Positions 7,301 to 12,860 of a stretch of DNA of 14,047 nt are shown in pieces. The stretch spans positions 1 to 14,047 of the forward strand of contig JBDRGZ010000019.1 of NCBI GenBank assembly GCA_043817345.1, written 5' to 3'. Position 1 is the first letter of the stretch. Each line of letters begins with the position of its first letter. The position numbers and the translations under genes were made by a program. The notes beneath the pieces were generated by a model. The model worked only from the letters and a program-made list of their open reading frames with translations, was not told the origin of the DNA and did no database searches. The stretch is from CAYSXS01 sp043817345 (GTDB lineage Bacteria; Patescibacteriota; Patescibacteriia; UBA2196).

Positions 7301-9581
7301 AGTAGAAACAGCCCTAAGTCCTAAACCAATCGGTGCTACAGTCGTTGAAAGTTATCCGGGTCAGTTTACTGAAGCCACAATCCCTAAAAATAAAGGTGTT
7401 ATTTATGGTCTGTATCAGCAATTATCAAAACATCCTGATAAATTTGGTTATGATCCATCAAGCGGGAAGAGTGTTAGTAAATGGGCATCAGAAATAGCAA
7501 ATTATGAAGGTATGAAAAAATATGGGGAGACTTGGGTGCGCGAGCCAGGCAAAGTCGCTTATGTTTTAGAAGGTAACGAAAAAACAGGTTTTCAAATTCA
7601 TGAAGTTGATCCAAAAACAGAAAAAATAATTGGCGGGGAAGGTATGGATGCGCATGAAATGGATCCAATTGAAAAACCAATAATAGCCGAAGAAATTAAA
7701 GAGAGATTATCTCAAAAACGACCAATTATTGAGCCTGTTTCTTCTACACATGAATATCCGTTTATTGAACAGGAAAGTAGCATTGTAGATCTTGAAAATC
7801 AATATGAAGCTGCCACAACTCCAGCTGAAAAAACCCAGATTTTAAAAACATTTGAAAAGAATTTAAGCAAGACAGGTAGTTTTGAATCTGTCAGGCAAAT
7901 AAATAATACAGAAATATTAAATGATTTAAGTAAATCAAAGAATGAAGCTTTGAAATTCATAGCTGGTGATACTAAAGAAATGCTTTTAACACAAGGTTCT
8001 CCAACAGAACGAATAGTTAATTTTTTGGAACTTGAAAAACTAACCGGGCAGGATTTAAGAATTATTCACAGTACTTTTGAACAATTTGGCAAAGAATCTA
8101 TGAGATTTTGGGATGGATATAACCCACAGCAAGCCAGGTTATTTGCTAATTATATAACCCAGTCAGGAGAAGTTTTGCGTAAGAGTGTGGGAGGTGATGG
8201 AAATTATTTAAAAAATGCTTTTCATGATTTTCTTGCTAAATCTCATTTAAACAAAGTTCCTACTTCTGAAATATGGCATCCAAGAGTTGAAAATGTTCCA
8301 AATGGCAAAGGCGGTTTTATTGAGAAATTTTTTAATGTTAAACCTCAGTCCCATTTACATAAAGCTACTGATTATTTAATAGATTTTGGAGACGGAAAAC
8401 CGCCAAAAGTTATTCAGGAAAATACACTTCAAGATGTTTTAAATGGAAAAAGTAATTTTGAAGTTCCAAAAGGTGCATCTGCTCCGATAGTAGAGGCCGA
8501 TGCCAGTGGTTCGGAAACAACTTTTGCTGATGAAGTTTCACAAAAAATTCATAGCGGAGATATAAAAAATGAAAAACAGTTTTTGGCTTTTGTAAAATCA
8601 ACTGGTCAAAACCCAGATGATTATAAAGGGGTATGGGGTATAATGATGGATGATAAAAAAGATGTGGCTGGAGTTTTTTCTGGTAATGAAATAAACGAGC
8701 CAAAACCAGTTAAAGGTTCAGAGGTTGGTTTAGATAATGGTGGTGAAGAAGGATGGAAAAAAACTCACGGAAAACATTCAGTTAAAACAACCACAACAAC
8801 AAATTATCCAGGCGGTAAAGGTGCAGGAGCGATTGATACAGAAACAAAATTTAACCAGTCGTTTGAAGAATTAGACCAAGGTGTCGGTGCTCTTAATAAG
8901 TTTATAGATCCGAATGTTTCTTTTGAGGATAAGATTAATTCTTTAAAAGAAGTTATTCCTGATAATGAAACTGTTAGGTTGGGTCATTTTGATATACATA
9001 GAAAAGGTGATGTTTTTTATTATATGACAGATCTTGAGGCAGGTAAAGGAGTTAAACTTACACCAGATAGAGTTAACCAGTTGTTAGATATTAGAAATAA
9101 ATCTTTAGGTTTGTTTGAGGATGGGGCAAAACCAGAAGTTCCAAAACCAATAGAGCAAAGTAGTAATTTTAATGACACTACACCCTCACAACCTGTTGGA
9201 GATGTTGGAAATATTGGTGGTACTGCGCCAATAGAAACTAGTCAGGGTTTTAGCCCGCAAGTTGAGGGTAAAATAAAAAACCTAATTAAAACAGGTTTCT
9301 TGGGTGGTGAAAATGCCTCAGCTAATTTAAAGGATTTAGCAACAAGCTCAGGGCTGCGGGAAGCTGATTTACGAACAGCTCTAGAAAGTTTATCAAATAA
9401 GAATATAATAGAAAATATTGATAAGATTACTAGTGGTGGTTTAGCAAACAGTAGGGAACTCATGGCTTTAAATGAGGTTGTACAGATTTTAGATGAAGGG
9501 CCGAAAAAAACTCCTGAAATAAATTCATTATCTAAACATTTAGAACAGGCGCTTAGTAAGTTGTATAAAAAAGCAGCTTAG
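4359..9581 (+). CDS. Giant 1740-aa coiled-coil membrane-associated protein, unknown function
   Basis: I do not recognise this protein. Visible regions in order: residues 1-330 are highly charged, Glu/Lys/Gln-rich helix with coiled-coil character and no signal peptide; 393-436 is a Gly/Ala/Val-rich hydrophobic stretch (INLGLAGGAFGTVFVLGATA at 396-415 and onward) long enough for a two-pass hairpin; 455-660 is another charged coiled coil; 687-716 is a second hydrophobic segment; 760-925 is helical; 926-1000 is a Pro/Thr/Ser-rich linker; 1000-1100 and 1130-1370 look globular; 1475-1481 is a Thr run; 1590-1625 is a second linker; and 1630-1740 is a helical end whose LKDLATSSGLREADLRTALE (1657-1676) looks winged-helix-like. 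It is one intact frame of low GC like its neighbours, four bases after the 102-aa gene. The six-frame minus-strand ORFs inside are shadows. A cytoplasmic N-terminus is likely; the topology after 687 is open. Confidence 0.9.
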   Translation: MDFENQEFTKKVITDLDGAKQDIEKAEKNLADIYSMPEGVNKLDKPDNENEQTNQGDGKQPETLKKIKVEKGLEETQETTEEKKQEFWQSVEKEIKKIENNLEDVEAMKEEFQEASLTLAEIQQGITEAKQAINELLKIENFDETEKEEIWKNKSLFTRYTIWEKILNGEIKIPDEKKLEAKSEEDLDLEEQRESDILEQIDQTSFLDALNKREFEVGESVKEGEKEIEINPEDEQENSLKILQHYFARNLKKARKDLVIAQEGGKKNSVEQSKENYDQAYQGFIGAILSKETFNDAEKRAKFVEKTLAYEDRIVTKEIAELEKGENGEQNKNVIRGLYEWTDKGNVFENIPWVKKWTKSFRESMEKTKSAESDNNWFVKMAANIGLGLTKNRLLINLGLAGGAFGTVFVLGATAGVAVPATLGFLAARKVFFGLTSSYGTYDGWEGVAGAISDKKLKAGTEDDKLGLFKKMKLKRQLKKAEKDGDNDLQDKIKKELELGRDLKDIKDKLKADKKNEDVKIYKKLEKMARDEEILKEKIEELQESQEKLKGHSEDLGEWKNSQGVKEMLEHRKELLDKKSEFNEFRKEKIKNEVGDISDEDLIKKLEYYEFRARQQKIKIENLQGYDVYKIYQDECKLRLGKKYRALEKEEEKAELGLYVMNFVNEQRSTAESQIEDYIENQKYIKLAQKATAVTAGALVAVGLPQIAFKGLIGAIKEGWGGLKLGDFTAGFKGAGSGLTQGWEKTMAQNKKLLELFIGGPDIITLQNDAIATALLENAGDINNTTDSLNSAIADSNYIPEVKTALQDTINNLTDSQKIILNQKIASGDSLQKILGDSLDTKNIPAKIDTVIKTIDFNSPQEIESHFRADPSKPITASEYNRMRTIANMSSSDKFSSDAQKVLNFWKTSGKLTPEQIVDFEKELSGPVSVQPENVAQKSTDSLSGTSNIEQPTQTGGEEILKKPGIKIEDAPEVKPTTDGVVETALSPKPIGATVVESYPGQFTEATIPKNKGVIYGLYQQLSKHPDKFGYDPSSGKSVSKWASEIANYEGMKKYGETWVREPGKVAYVLEGNEKTGFQIHEVDPKTEKIIGGEGMDAHEMDPIEKPIIAEEIKERLSQKRPIIEPVSSTHEYPFIEQESSIVDLENQYEAATTPAEKTQILKTFEKNLSKTGSFESVRQINNTEILNDLSKSKNEALKFIAGDTKEMLLTQGSPTERIVNFLELEKLTGQDLRIIHSTFEQFGKESMRFWDGYNPQQARLFANYITQSGEVLRKSVGGDGNYLKNAFHDFLAKSHLNKVPTSEIWHPRVENVPNGKGGFIEKFFNVKPQSHLHKATDYLIDFGDGKPPKVIQENTLQDVLNGKSNFEVPKGASAPIVEADASGSETTFADEVSQKIHSGDIKNEKQFLAFVKSTGQNPDDYKGVWGIMMDDKKDVAGVFSGNEINEPKPVKGSEVGLDNGGEEGWKKTHGKHSVKTTTTTNYPGGKGAGAIDTETKFNQSFEELDQGVGALNKFIDPNVSFEDKINSLKEVIPDNETVRLGHFDIHRKGDVFYYMTDLEAGKGVKLTPDRVNQLLDIRNKSLGLFEDGAKPEVPKPIEQSSNFNDTTPSQPVGDVGNIGGTAPIETSQGFSPQVEGKIKNLIKTGFLGGENASANLKDLATSSGLREADLRTALESLSNKNIIENIDKITSGGLANSRELMALNEVVQILDEGPKKTPEINSLSKHLEQALSKLYKKAA

Positions 9582-9599
9582 TTGATAAATATAAAATTA

Positions 9600-9632
9600 A
9601 ATATTTTAAATTACAAAATATTATTTTTTTTT
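9600..9632 (+). terminator. Weak AT-only terminator after the 1740-aa gene
   Basis: AATATTTT (9600-9607) pairs with AAAATATT (9615-9622) and is followed by nine T residues (9624-9632). The stem has no G-C pair, so it would be weak; the stronger hairpin at 9898-9927 may be the real stop. Confidence 0.4.
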
Positions 9633-9829
9633 GTCATTTTGAACACTCCATTCCTGTCATCATATGTCATCCCGGTGTTATATTCTTTGTCATTATGCGC
9701 CATTCTTGTCGTTGAAGTATTATATTTCTTGTCATCCCGTGCTTGATACGGGATCCAGAGAATAAACTAAAATAAACTGGATTCCGTTTTACAACGGAAT
9801 GACAAAGGAAAAAACGGAATGACAGAAAG
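9633..9829. repeat. Nest of GTCAT/ATGAC dispersed palindromic repeats
   Basis: This non-coding stretch has GTCAT-type starts at 9633, 9656, 9666, 9689, 9708 (GTCGT) and 9731, and inverted ATGAC ends at 9799-9803 and 9819-9823. The intact core has a left arm 9730-9758 (TGTCATCCCGT...ACGGGATCCAG) and a right arm 9777-9804 (CTGGATTCCGT...ACGGAATGACA). The arms pair with each other, and each holds its own small hairpin (CCCGT/ACGGG and ATTCCGT/ACGGAAT). This motif type is known from many bacteria, including Rickettsiales and Patescibacteria. The other starts look like decayed or nested partial copies. No gene is seen in 9582-9952. Confidence 0.75.
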
Positions 9830-9897
9830 AGTGTATTTGGGGATTAACAAAGAGATTTTTATAATTCAAAGTAAATAGAAAATTTTTGTAAAAAAAC

Positions 9898-9930
9898 AAG
9901 GGACAGTCTCTGATGAGATTGTCCCTTTTT
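9898..9930. terminator. Bidirectional terminator between converging genes
   Basis: AAGGGACAGTCTC (9898-9910) pairs with GAGATTGTCCCTT (9915-9927) around TGAT, with one G-U pair on the plus strand. T runs follow on both sides: TTTTT on the plus strand and TTGTTTTTTT on the minus strand. It lies 23 bases past the stop of the minus-strand gene 9953-10675 and can also stop transcripts from the plus-strand 1740-aa gene. Confidence 0.85.
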
Positions 9931-9952
9931 GAATCACTGCTCTTAAAAAAAG

Positions 9953-10675
9953 TTATTTCAAATTCGCTTTAATCCGATCGCGAGCAGCTTTGCGATCGGC
10001 TTTTTTGGCTGAGTATCCAGCCACTTCCAGCTCAGAAATTCGGTCCTCGAGATCATCAGTTCGGTTTTCAATGGAGTTGAGGCGGTCCATAATGTCAGCA
10101 ATTTGGACCTTCATCGAATTGGTTGAGTCCATTGTGGCATCAGCATAATTCCATGCTGTGTCGGCAAGGTTTCGTGCTATTCCATCATATCCGATTTTCA
10201 ACGATGCGATTTTTTTATTAACCAGAGTAGTCACCTCTCTCCTGAAATCATTGCGTTTTTTCAAAGCATTTTTGAACTTGTCCGTTATTGTATCGGCATC
10301 ATCGTCATCGGCAAATTCGATTTCAAGGTGGTGTCTTTCTGCAAACCAATTGGCTTTTGTGATTTCACCATCAACCCATTTAAAACAATCGTCCATAGAA
10401 AGAGGTAAAACTTCAGCATCCCATTGTTTTTCCATTTCTTTTTTTGCTTGTTCCAGTTCGGATTTTACTTCATCTTTGGCTTTGATAAGCTCAAGACTAT
10501 CAATGGTTGTTTCCAACCATGTCTTCGCGACAGCAATATCTTTTGCCTTTTTCTGCAGGTACCGAACTTTCAGGTTAGCCGGTAATTTTGTGTAGTCATA
10601 GTCAGCAGCAAAGGTCGTGCCAGAAGAGATAACGGCGATTAAAACAACGATTGTTACCAATAAACGCGTTTTCAT
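9953..10675 (-). CDS. Secreted protein with C-terminal trimer-type coiled coil, unknown function
   Basis: I do not recognise the family. The 240-residue protein starts with a clear signal peptide: MKTR, a hydrophobic core (5-17) and a probable cleavage after A23 or A24 (TTFAA), with no lipobox cysteine. The mature part is helical and charged, with one cysteine (C97) and an acidic run DDDD (123-126). Residues 188-218 form regular heptads: RLNSIEN at 198-204, a second heptad starting at R205 and RISELEV at 212-218. Two of these match the RhxxhE trimerisation motif. The C-terminus is basic. A strong GGAGG (10685-10689) lies nine bases before the ATG, unlike the plus-strand genes. GC is about 47% by hand count over 9961-10140, far above the neighbours, which points to recent transfer or special codon choice. 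A 145-aa plus-strand frame inside is a shadow. Confidence 0.88.
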   Translation of the reverse strand: MKTRLLVTIVVLIAVISSGTTFAADYDYTKLPANLKVRYLQKKAKDIAVAKTWLETTIDSLELIKAKDEVKSELEQAKKEMEKQWDAEVLPLSMDDCFKWVDGEITKANWFAERHHLEIEFADDDDADTITDKFKNALKKRNDFRREVTTLVNKKIASLKIGYDGIARNLADTAWNYADATMDSTNSMKVQIADIMDRLNSIENRTDDLEDRISELEVAGYSAKKADRKAARDRIKANLK

Positions 10676-10742
10676 AATAAAATACCTCCAAAAAGTGAAT
10701 AAAAATTGATTAAATAAATTATTTAATTAGATTATATTATTT

Positions 10743-10796
10743 AGATTATACAGCATTGAAAAGAGAAGTGATTCTCATCTCAATGCTGTATAATCT
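10743..10796. repeat. Perfect 17-bp inverted repeat with inner hairpin (hairpin 1)
   Basis: AGATTATACAGCATTGA (10743-10759) pairs without mismatch with TCAATGCTGTATAATCT (10780-10796). Inside are a 3x3 internal loop and GAGAA (10763-10767) / TTCTC (10772-10776) closing GTGA, a GNRA tetraloop on the plus strand (TCAC on the minus strand). No T run follows, so it is not a terminator. Each arm contains a TATAAT, which could also make it an operator or a promoter site. Confidence 0.85.
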
Positions 10797-10814
10797 CTCG
10801 GAGGTATATATTTA

Positions 10815-10836
10815 CCCTGTGAAATATTTCATAGGG
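10815..10836. repeat. Inverted repeat in the leader (hairpin 2)
   Basis: CCCTGTGAAAT (10815-10825) faces ATTTCATAGGG (10826-10836), with ten Watson-Crick pairs and one G-U pair if read on the plus strand (A-C mismatch on the minus strand). Confidence 0.65.
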
Positions 10837-10866
10837 CTAAATTGTGAAAGTACAAATTAATAAGTT

Positions 10867-10895
10867 AATTTAGCATAGTTTTTCTTTTTTGTCAA
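10867..10895 (-). promoter_or_regulatory. Promoter P2 of the secreted coiled-coil gene
   Basis: On the minus strand, consensus TTGACA (10890-10895), a 17-base spacer, and TAAATT (10867-10872) preceded by TGC, an extended -10. The form is the same as that of the promoter at 12753-12781. It predicts a start near 10860. Confidence 0.65.
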
Positions 10896-10911
10896 TTCCT
10901 TAATAAGGAAT
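10895..10911. promoter_or_regulatory. Operator-like palindrome next to the P2 -35 box
   Basis: ATTCCTTA (10895-10902) and TAAGGAAT (10904-10911) are perfect inverted halves around one base. The palindrome touches the -35 box of P2, a usual place for a regulator site. No regulator can be named. Confidence 0.45.
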
Positions 10912-10975
10912 AAAAAACCTAGCTAAGTTATTGGCTAAGTGAGAAATACTAAATATTGTTTTATCTCTCTTAGCT
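10912..10975 (-). terminator. Hairpin plus T6 between P1 and P2 (possible attenuator)
   Basis: Read on the minus strand, GCTAAGAGAGA (10974-10964) can pair with TCTCACTTAGC (10944-10934), one mismatch, or its AGCTAAG start (10975-10969) with a second CTTAGCT (10927-10921). The second pairing ends near a run of six T (10917-10912). The two choices exclude each other, as in attenuators. Transcripts from P1 could stop here after about 80 bases. Confidence 0.4.
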
Positions 10976-10997
10976 CTTCTGTATTATCAACGCATTT

Positions 10998-11026
10998 AAT
11001 ATAACACAGATTAAAATATTTGTCAA
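10998..11026 (-). promoter_or_regulatory. Distal promoter P1
   Basis: On the minus strand, TTGACA (11021-11026), a 17-base spacer, and TATATT (10998-11003) with TG one base ahead of the -10. This is the best sigma-70-like match on the minus strand. It predicts a start near 10991. The first product would be a short leader or small RNA that meets the hairpin at 10912-10975. Confidence 0.65.
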
Positions 11027-11105
11027 GTATTTTTAGTGGATAAGTGTTTATTTTGGCTAATGTCAGATTATAATGTTTCTGTAAGTACTAAATAAATTAG
11101 TAACT

Positions 11106-11225
11106 ATGGAAACAATTAAAAATATTGAAAATATGCCATATTTGTTTAAAATAGCCGTAATTAGCTATTTAGATATAAATTATTTTAAAGAAAAATTAGA
11201 TTTTAAATTAAAAATTGACAGTTAG
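11106..11225 (+). CDS. Possible 39-aa small protein before the ATPase gene
   Basis: METIKNIENM is followed by PYLFKIAVIS; the frame ends at TAG 11223-11225. A perfect TATAAT (11069-11074) lies at a suitable distance upstream, but without a good -35 box, and there is no Shine-Dalgarno motif. It overlaps the ATPase promoter. In such AT-rich DNA a frame this short may be chance; it resembles nothing I know. Confidence 0.22.
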   Translation: METIKNIENMPYLFKIAVISYLDINYFKEKLDFKLKIDS

Positions 11226-11243
11226 TATACTTATGAGTATACT
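11215..11243 (+). promoter_or_regulatory. Promoter of the ATPase/DUF234 gene
   Basis: TTGACA (11215-11220), a spacer of exactly 17 bases and TATACT (11238-11243) give a near-consensus promoter with a predicted start near 11250. This makes the TTG at 11215 an unlikely start codon, because it is the -35 box itself. Confidence 0.7.
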
Positions 11244-11258
11244 TATTACGAGTATACT
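11224..11258. promoter_or_regulatory. Three AGTATACT palindromes in the promoter (operator array)
   Basis: The self-complementary octamer AGTATACT occurs at 11224-11231 (spacer), 11236-11243 (covering the -10) and 11251-11258 (over the start site), 12 and 15 bases apart. Three copies of one palindrome in 35 bases across a promoter suggest a repressor site. The repressor is not known. Confidence 0.55.
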
Positions 11259-11274
11259 AATTAAATGTAAAAAT

Positions 11275-12660
11275 ATGAAATTTATAAATCGTGAACAAGA
11301 ATTAAACTTTTTAAACAAAAAATGGGCTGGAAATCAGTCTAATTTAATAATAATATATGGAAAAAGACGAGTTGGTAAAACAGAGCTAGTTAAGCAGTTT
11401 TTAAAAGATAAGTCTTCCATATATTTTTTGGCTGATAAAAGAACTACAAAGGAGCAATTAAAGGAATTGGGACGCTTAATAGGATATAGTCAAAAAGATG
11501 ATATTTTATCTAAACGAGGATTTAATGATTGGTTAGAGGTTTTTGAATATTTAAAAAATAAAGTTAAAAAGCCTTTTGTATTTGTTGTTGATGAATTTCC
11601 GTATTTGGTAGAAACAGATAAGGCAATAGCTTCTGTTTTTCAAAAAGGATGGGATGAATATTTAAAAGATACAAAGATATTTTTTATTCTATTAGGTTCA
11701 AGTATGTCAATTATGGAGTCAGAGACCCTTATTTACAAAGCACCATTGTATGGCCGAAGAACTGGTCAAATATTACTACCTTCATTAAAGTTTAAAGAAG
11801 CTCATCAATTTTTTCCTAAAATGAATTTTAAAGAATTTTTAAAAGTATTTGTAATTATAGGCGGTATTCCAGCTTATTTAAATCAATTTAGTAAAGATTT
11901 AAGTTTAGAAGAAAATATTAGACAAAATATCTTTTCTAAAACAGAGTTTTTGAATAATGAGATAGAGTTTGTTTTAAAAGAAGAGTTACGCGAGCCAAAA
12001 AATTATTTATCAATTTTAAAGAGCATTTCTTTAGGTAAGCGAAAGTTTGGTGAAATTGTTAATGAGACCGGCCTAGAAAAAAATGTTATGAATAAATATT
12101 TAAGTACTTTAGAAAAATTACAAATTACAGAAAAAGAAATACCAGTTACAGAAAAAAATCCACAAAAGTCACGAAAAGGACTATATAAGATAACAGATAA
12201 TTTTTTTAGATTTTGGTTTCAGTATGTTTTTCCATACAAAAGCGATTTAGAATTAGAAAATTTTACTCAAGTAGAAAGAAAAATGAATGAAAGTTTTAAT
12301 ATTTTAGAAAGTTTAGTTTATGAAAATGTATGTCAGGGGATTTTGTGGGATTTACAAGGTAAAATTTTTACTTTCGAAAGATTAGGTAGATGGTGGGATA
12401 AAAACGAAGAAATTGATTTAATTGGCTTTAATAATAATACAGGGCAGATAATTTTTGGTGAATGCAAATGGTCAAATAAGCCTATAGGCATCAATATTTA
12501 TGAAAATCTAAAAAGAAAGTCTAAATTAGTTGAATGGGGGAATGAGGATAGAAAAGAATTTTTCGTCTTATTTAGTAAAAGCGGATTTACCTCAGAAATG
12601 GTAAGAATAGCTAAAAAAGAAGGAGTGTTTTTAATTAGTCAAGATAAATTATTACAATAA
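11275..12660 (+). CDS. Archaeal-type AAA ATPase with C-terminal DUF234 nuclease-like domain
   Basis: This matches the ATPase_2/DUF234 family, found in many archaea and AT-rich bacteria; its cellular role is not settled. Using the ATG at 11275, the protein has 461 residues. Walker A is GKRRVGKT (29-36); Walker B is FVFVVDEFPYL (101-111) with D106/E107; LLGSSMSIME (139-148) fits sensor 1; R161/R162 may be the arginine finger. Residues about 245-310 look like a winged helix. The C-terminal part has EID (379-381) and GECKW (395-399), the D...E-x-K pattern of PD-(D/E)xK nucleases. A frame extending upstream to TTG 11215 would add 20 residues, but that TTG is the -35 box, so I reject it. The promoter carries three palindromes, and a terminator follows. 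GC is low like the plus-strand neighbours. Confidence 0.9.
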   Translation: MKFINREQELNFLNKKWAGNQSNLIIIYGKRRVGKTELVKQFLKDKSSIYFLADKRTTKEQLKELGRLIGYSQKDDILSKRGFNDWLEVFEYLKNKVKKPFVFVVDEFPYLVETDKAIASVFQKGWDEYLKDTKIFFILLGSSMSIMESETLIYKAPLYGRRTGQILLPSLKFKEAHQFFPKMNFKEFLKVFVIIGGIPAYLNQFSKDLSLEENIRQNIFSKTEFLNNEIEFVLKEELREPKNYLSILKSISLGKRKFGEIVNETGLEKNVMNKYLSTLEKLQITEKEIPVTEKNPQKSRKGLYKITDNFFRFWFQYVFPYKSDLELENFTQVERKMNESFNILESLVYENVCQGILWDLQGKIFTFERLGRWWDKNEEIDLIGFNNNTGQIIFGECKWSNKPIGINIYENLKRKSKLVEWGNEDRKEFFVLFSKSGFTSEMVRIAKKEGVFLISQDKLLQ

Positions 12661-12685
12661 ATCATTGTACGCATATAATATTAAT

Positions 12686-12712
12686 AAAAATCCACATTTT
12701 AGTGGATTTTTT
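12686..12712 (+). terminator. Rho-independent terminator after the ATPase gene
   Basis: AAAATCCAC (12687-12695) pairs with GTGGATTTT (12702-12710) around a six-base loop, followed by a T-rich run. It sits 26 bases after the stop and isolates this gene from the next unit. Confidence 0.85.
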
Positions 12713-12752
12713 GTTTTTGTTGTATTTAGGGTTAGAATACAGGATGTTGCAG

Positions 12753-12781
12753 TTGACAGATTTTAAATAATATGCTAATAT
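12753..12781 (+). promoter_or_regulatory. Promoter of the Wzz-like gene
   Basis: TTGACA (12753-12758), a 17-base spacer and TAATAT (12776-12781), with TGC directly before the -10 (extended form). The predicted start near 12788 gives a leader of about 70 bases. Confidence 0.7.
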
Positions 12782-12782
12782 T

Positions 12783-12844
12783 GGATATCATCTTAGAAGG
12801 TGTGGATATCATGTTTCTAAGGCTAATTTTAGCTGAAATCCACA
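12783..12844 (+). promoter_or_regulatory. Structured leader of the Wzz-like gene
   Basis: GGATATCAT occurs twice (12783-12791 and 12804-12812). CTTAGAA (12792-12798) can pair with TTCTAAG (12815-12821), and TGTGGAT (12801-12807) with ATCCACA (12838-12844). The second pairing encloses GCTA/TAGC (12822-12825 / 12830-12833). The two stems interlock, so they form either a pseudoknot or two alternative folds. No known riboswitch is recognised. Confidence 0.4.
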
Positions 12845-12860
12845 TATATACATATATCTT

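Larger units (their letters stand above)
10676..10860 (-). promoter_or_regulatory. Structured 5' leader with anti-Shine-Dalgarno segment
   Basis: If transcription starts at P2 (near 10860), the mRNA has a leader of about 185 bases. It contains hairpin 2 (10815-10836) and hairpin 1 (10743-10796). Between them sits ATACCTCC (minus strand, 10807-10800), the exact complement of GGAGGTAT at the ribosome site (10689-10682). Adding G-U, A-U and G-U pairs (10797-10799 with 10690-10692) gives an 11-pair stem that would hide the ribosome site and enclose hairpin 1. I know no described riboswitch class that matches. Confidence 0.5.

Noticed and set aside
9633..9829. CRISPR array
   Set aside because: The repeats are inverted and unevenly spaced, with no constant spacer length and no cas genes.
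10158..10595. 145-aa plus-strand frame
   Set aside because: It is the complement of the secreted coiled-coil gene; it has no ribosome site and a composition typical of a shadow frame.
10819..10860. 13-codon GTG frame after GGAGG (10800-10804) on the plus strand
   Set aside because: The spacing of 14 bases is too long, and the GGAGG is explained as the complement of the minus-strand anti-Shine-Dalgarno segment.
10836..10890. Plus-strand terminator-like hairpin (GCTAAATT 10836-10843 / AATTTAGC 10867-10874, then T5-C-T6) ending a possible plus-strand small RNA that starts near 10740
   Set aside because: Its upstream promoter (TTGATT-N16-TAGATT, 10706-10733) is weak, the loop is 23 bases long, and the minus-strand promoter P2 explains the same bases better. 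It could still be tested by strand-specific RNA-seq.
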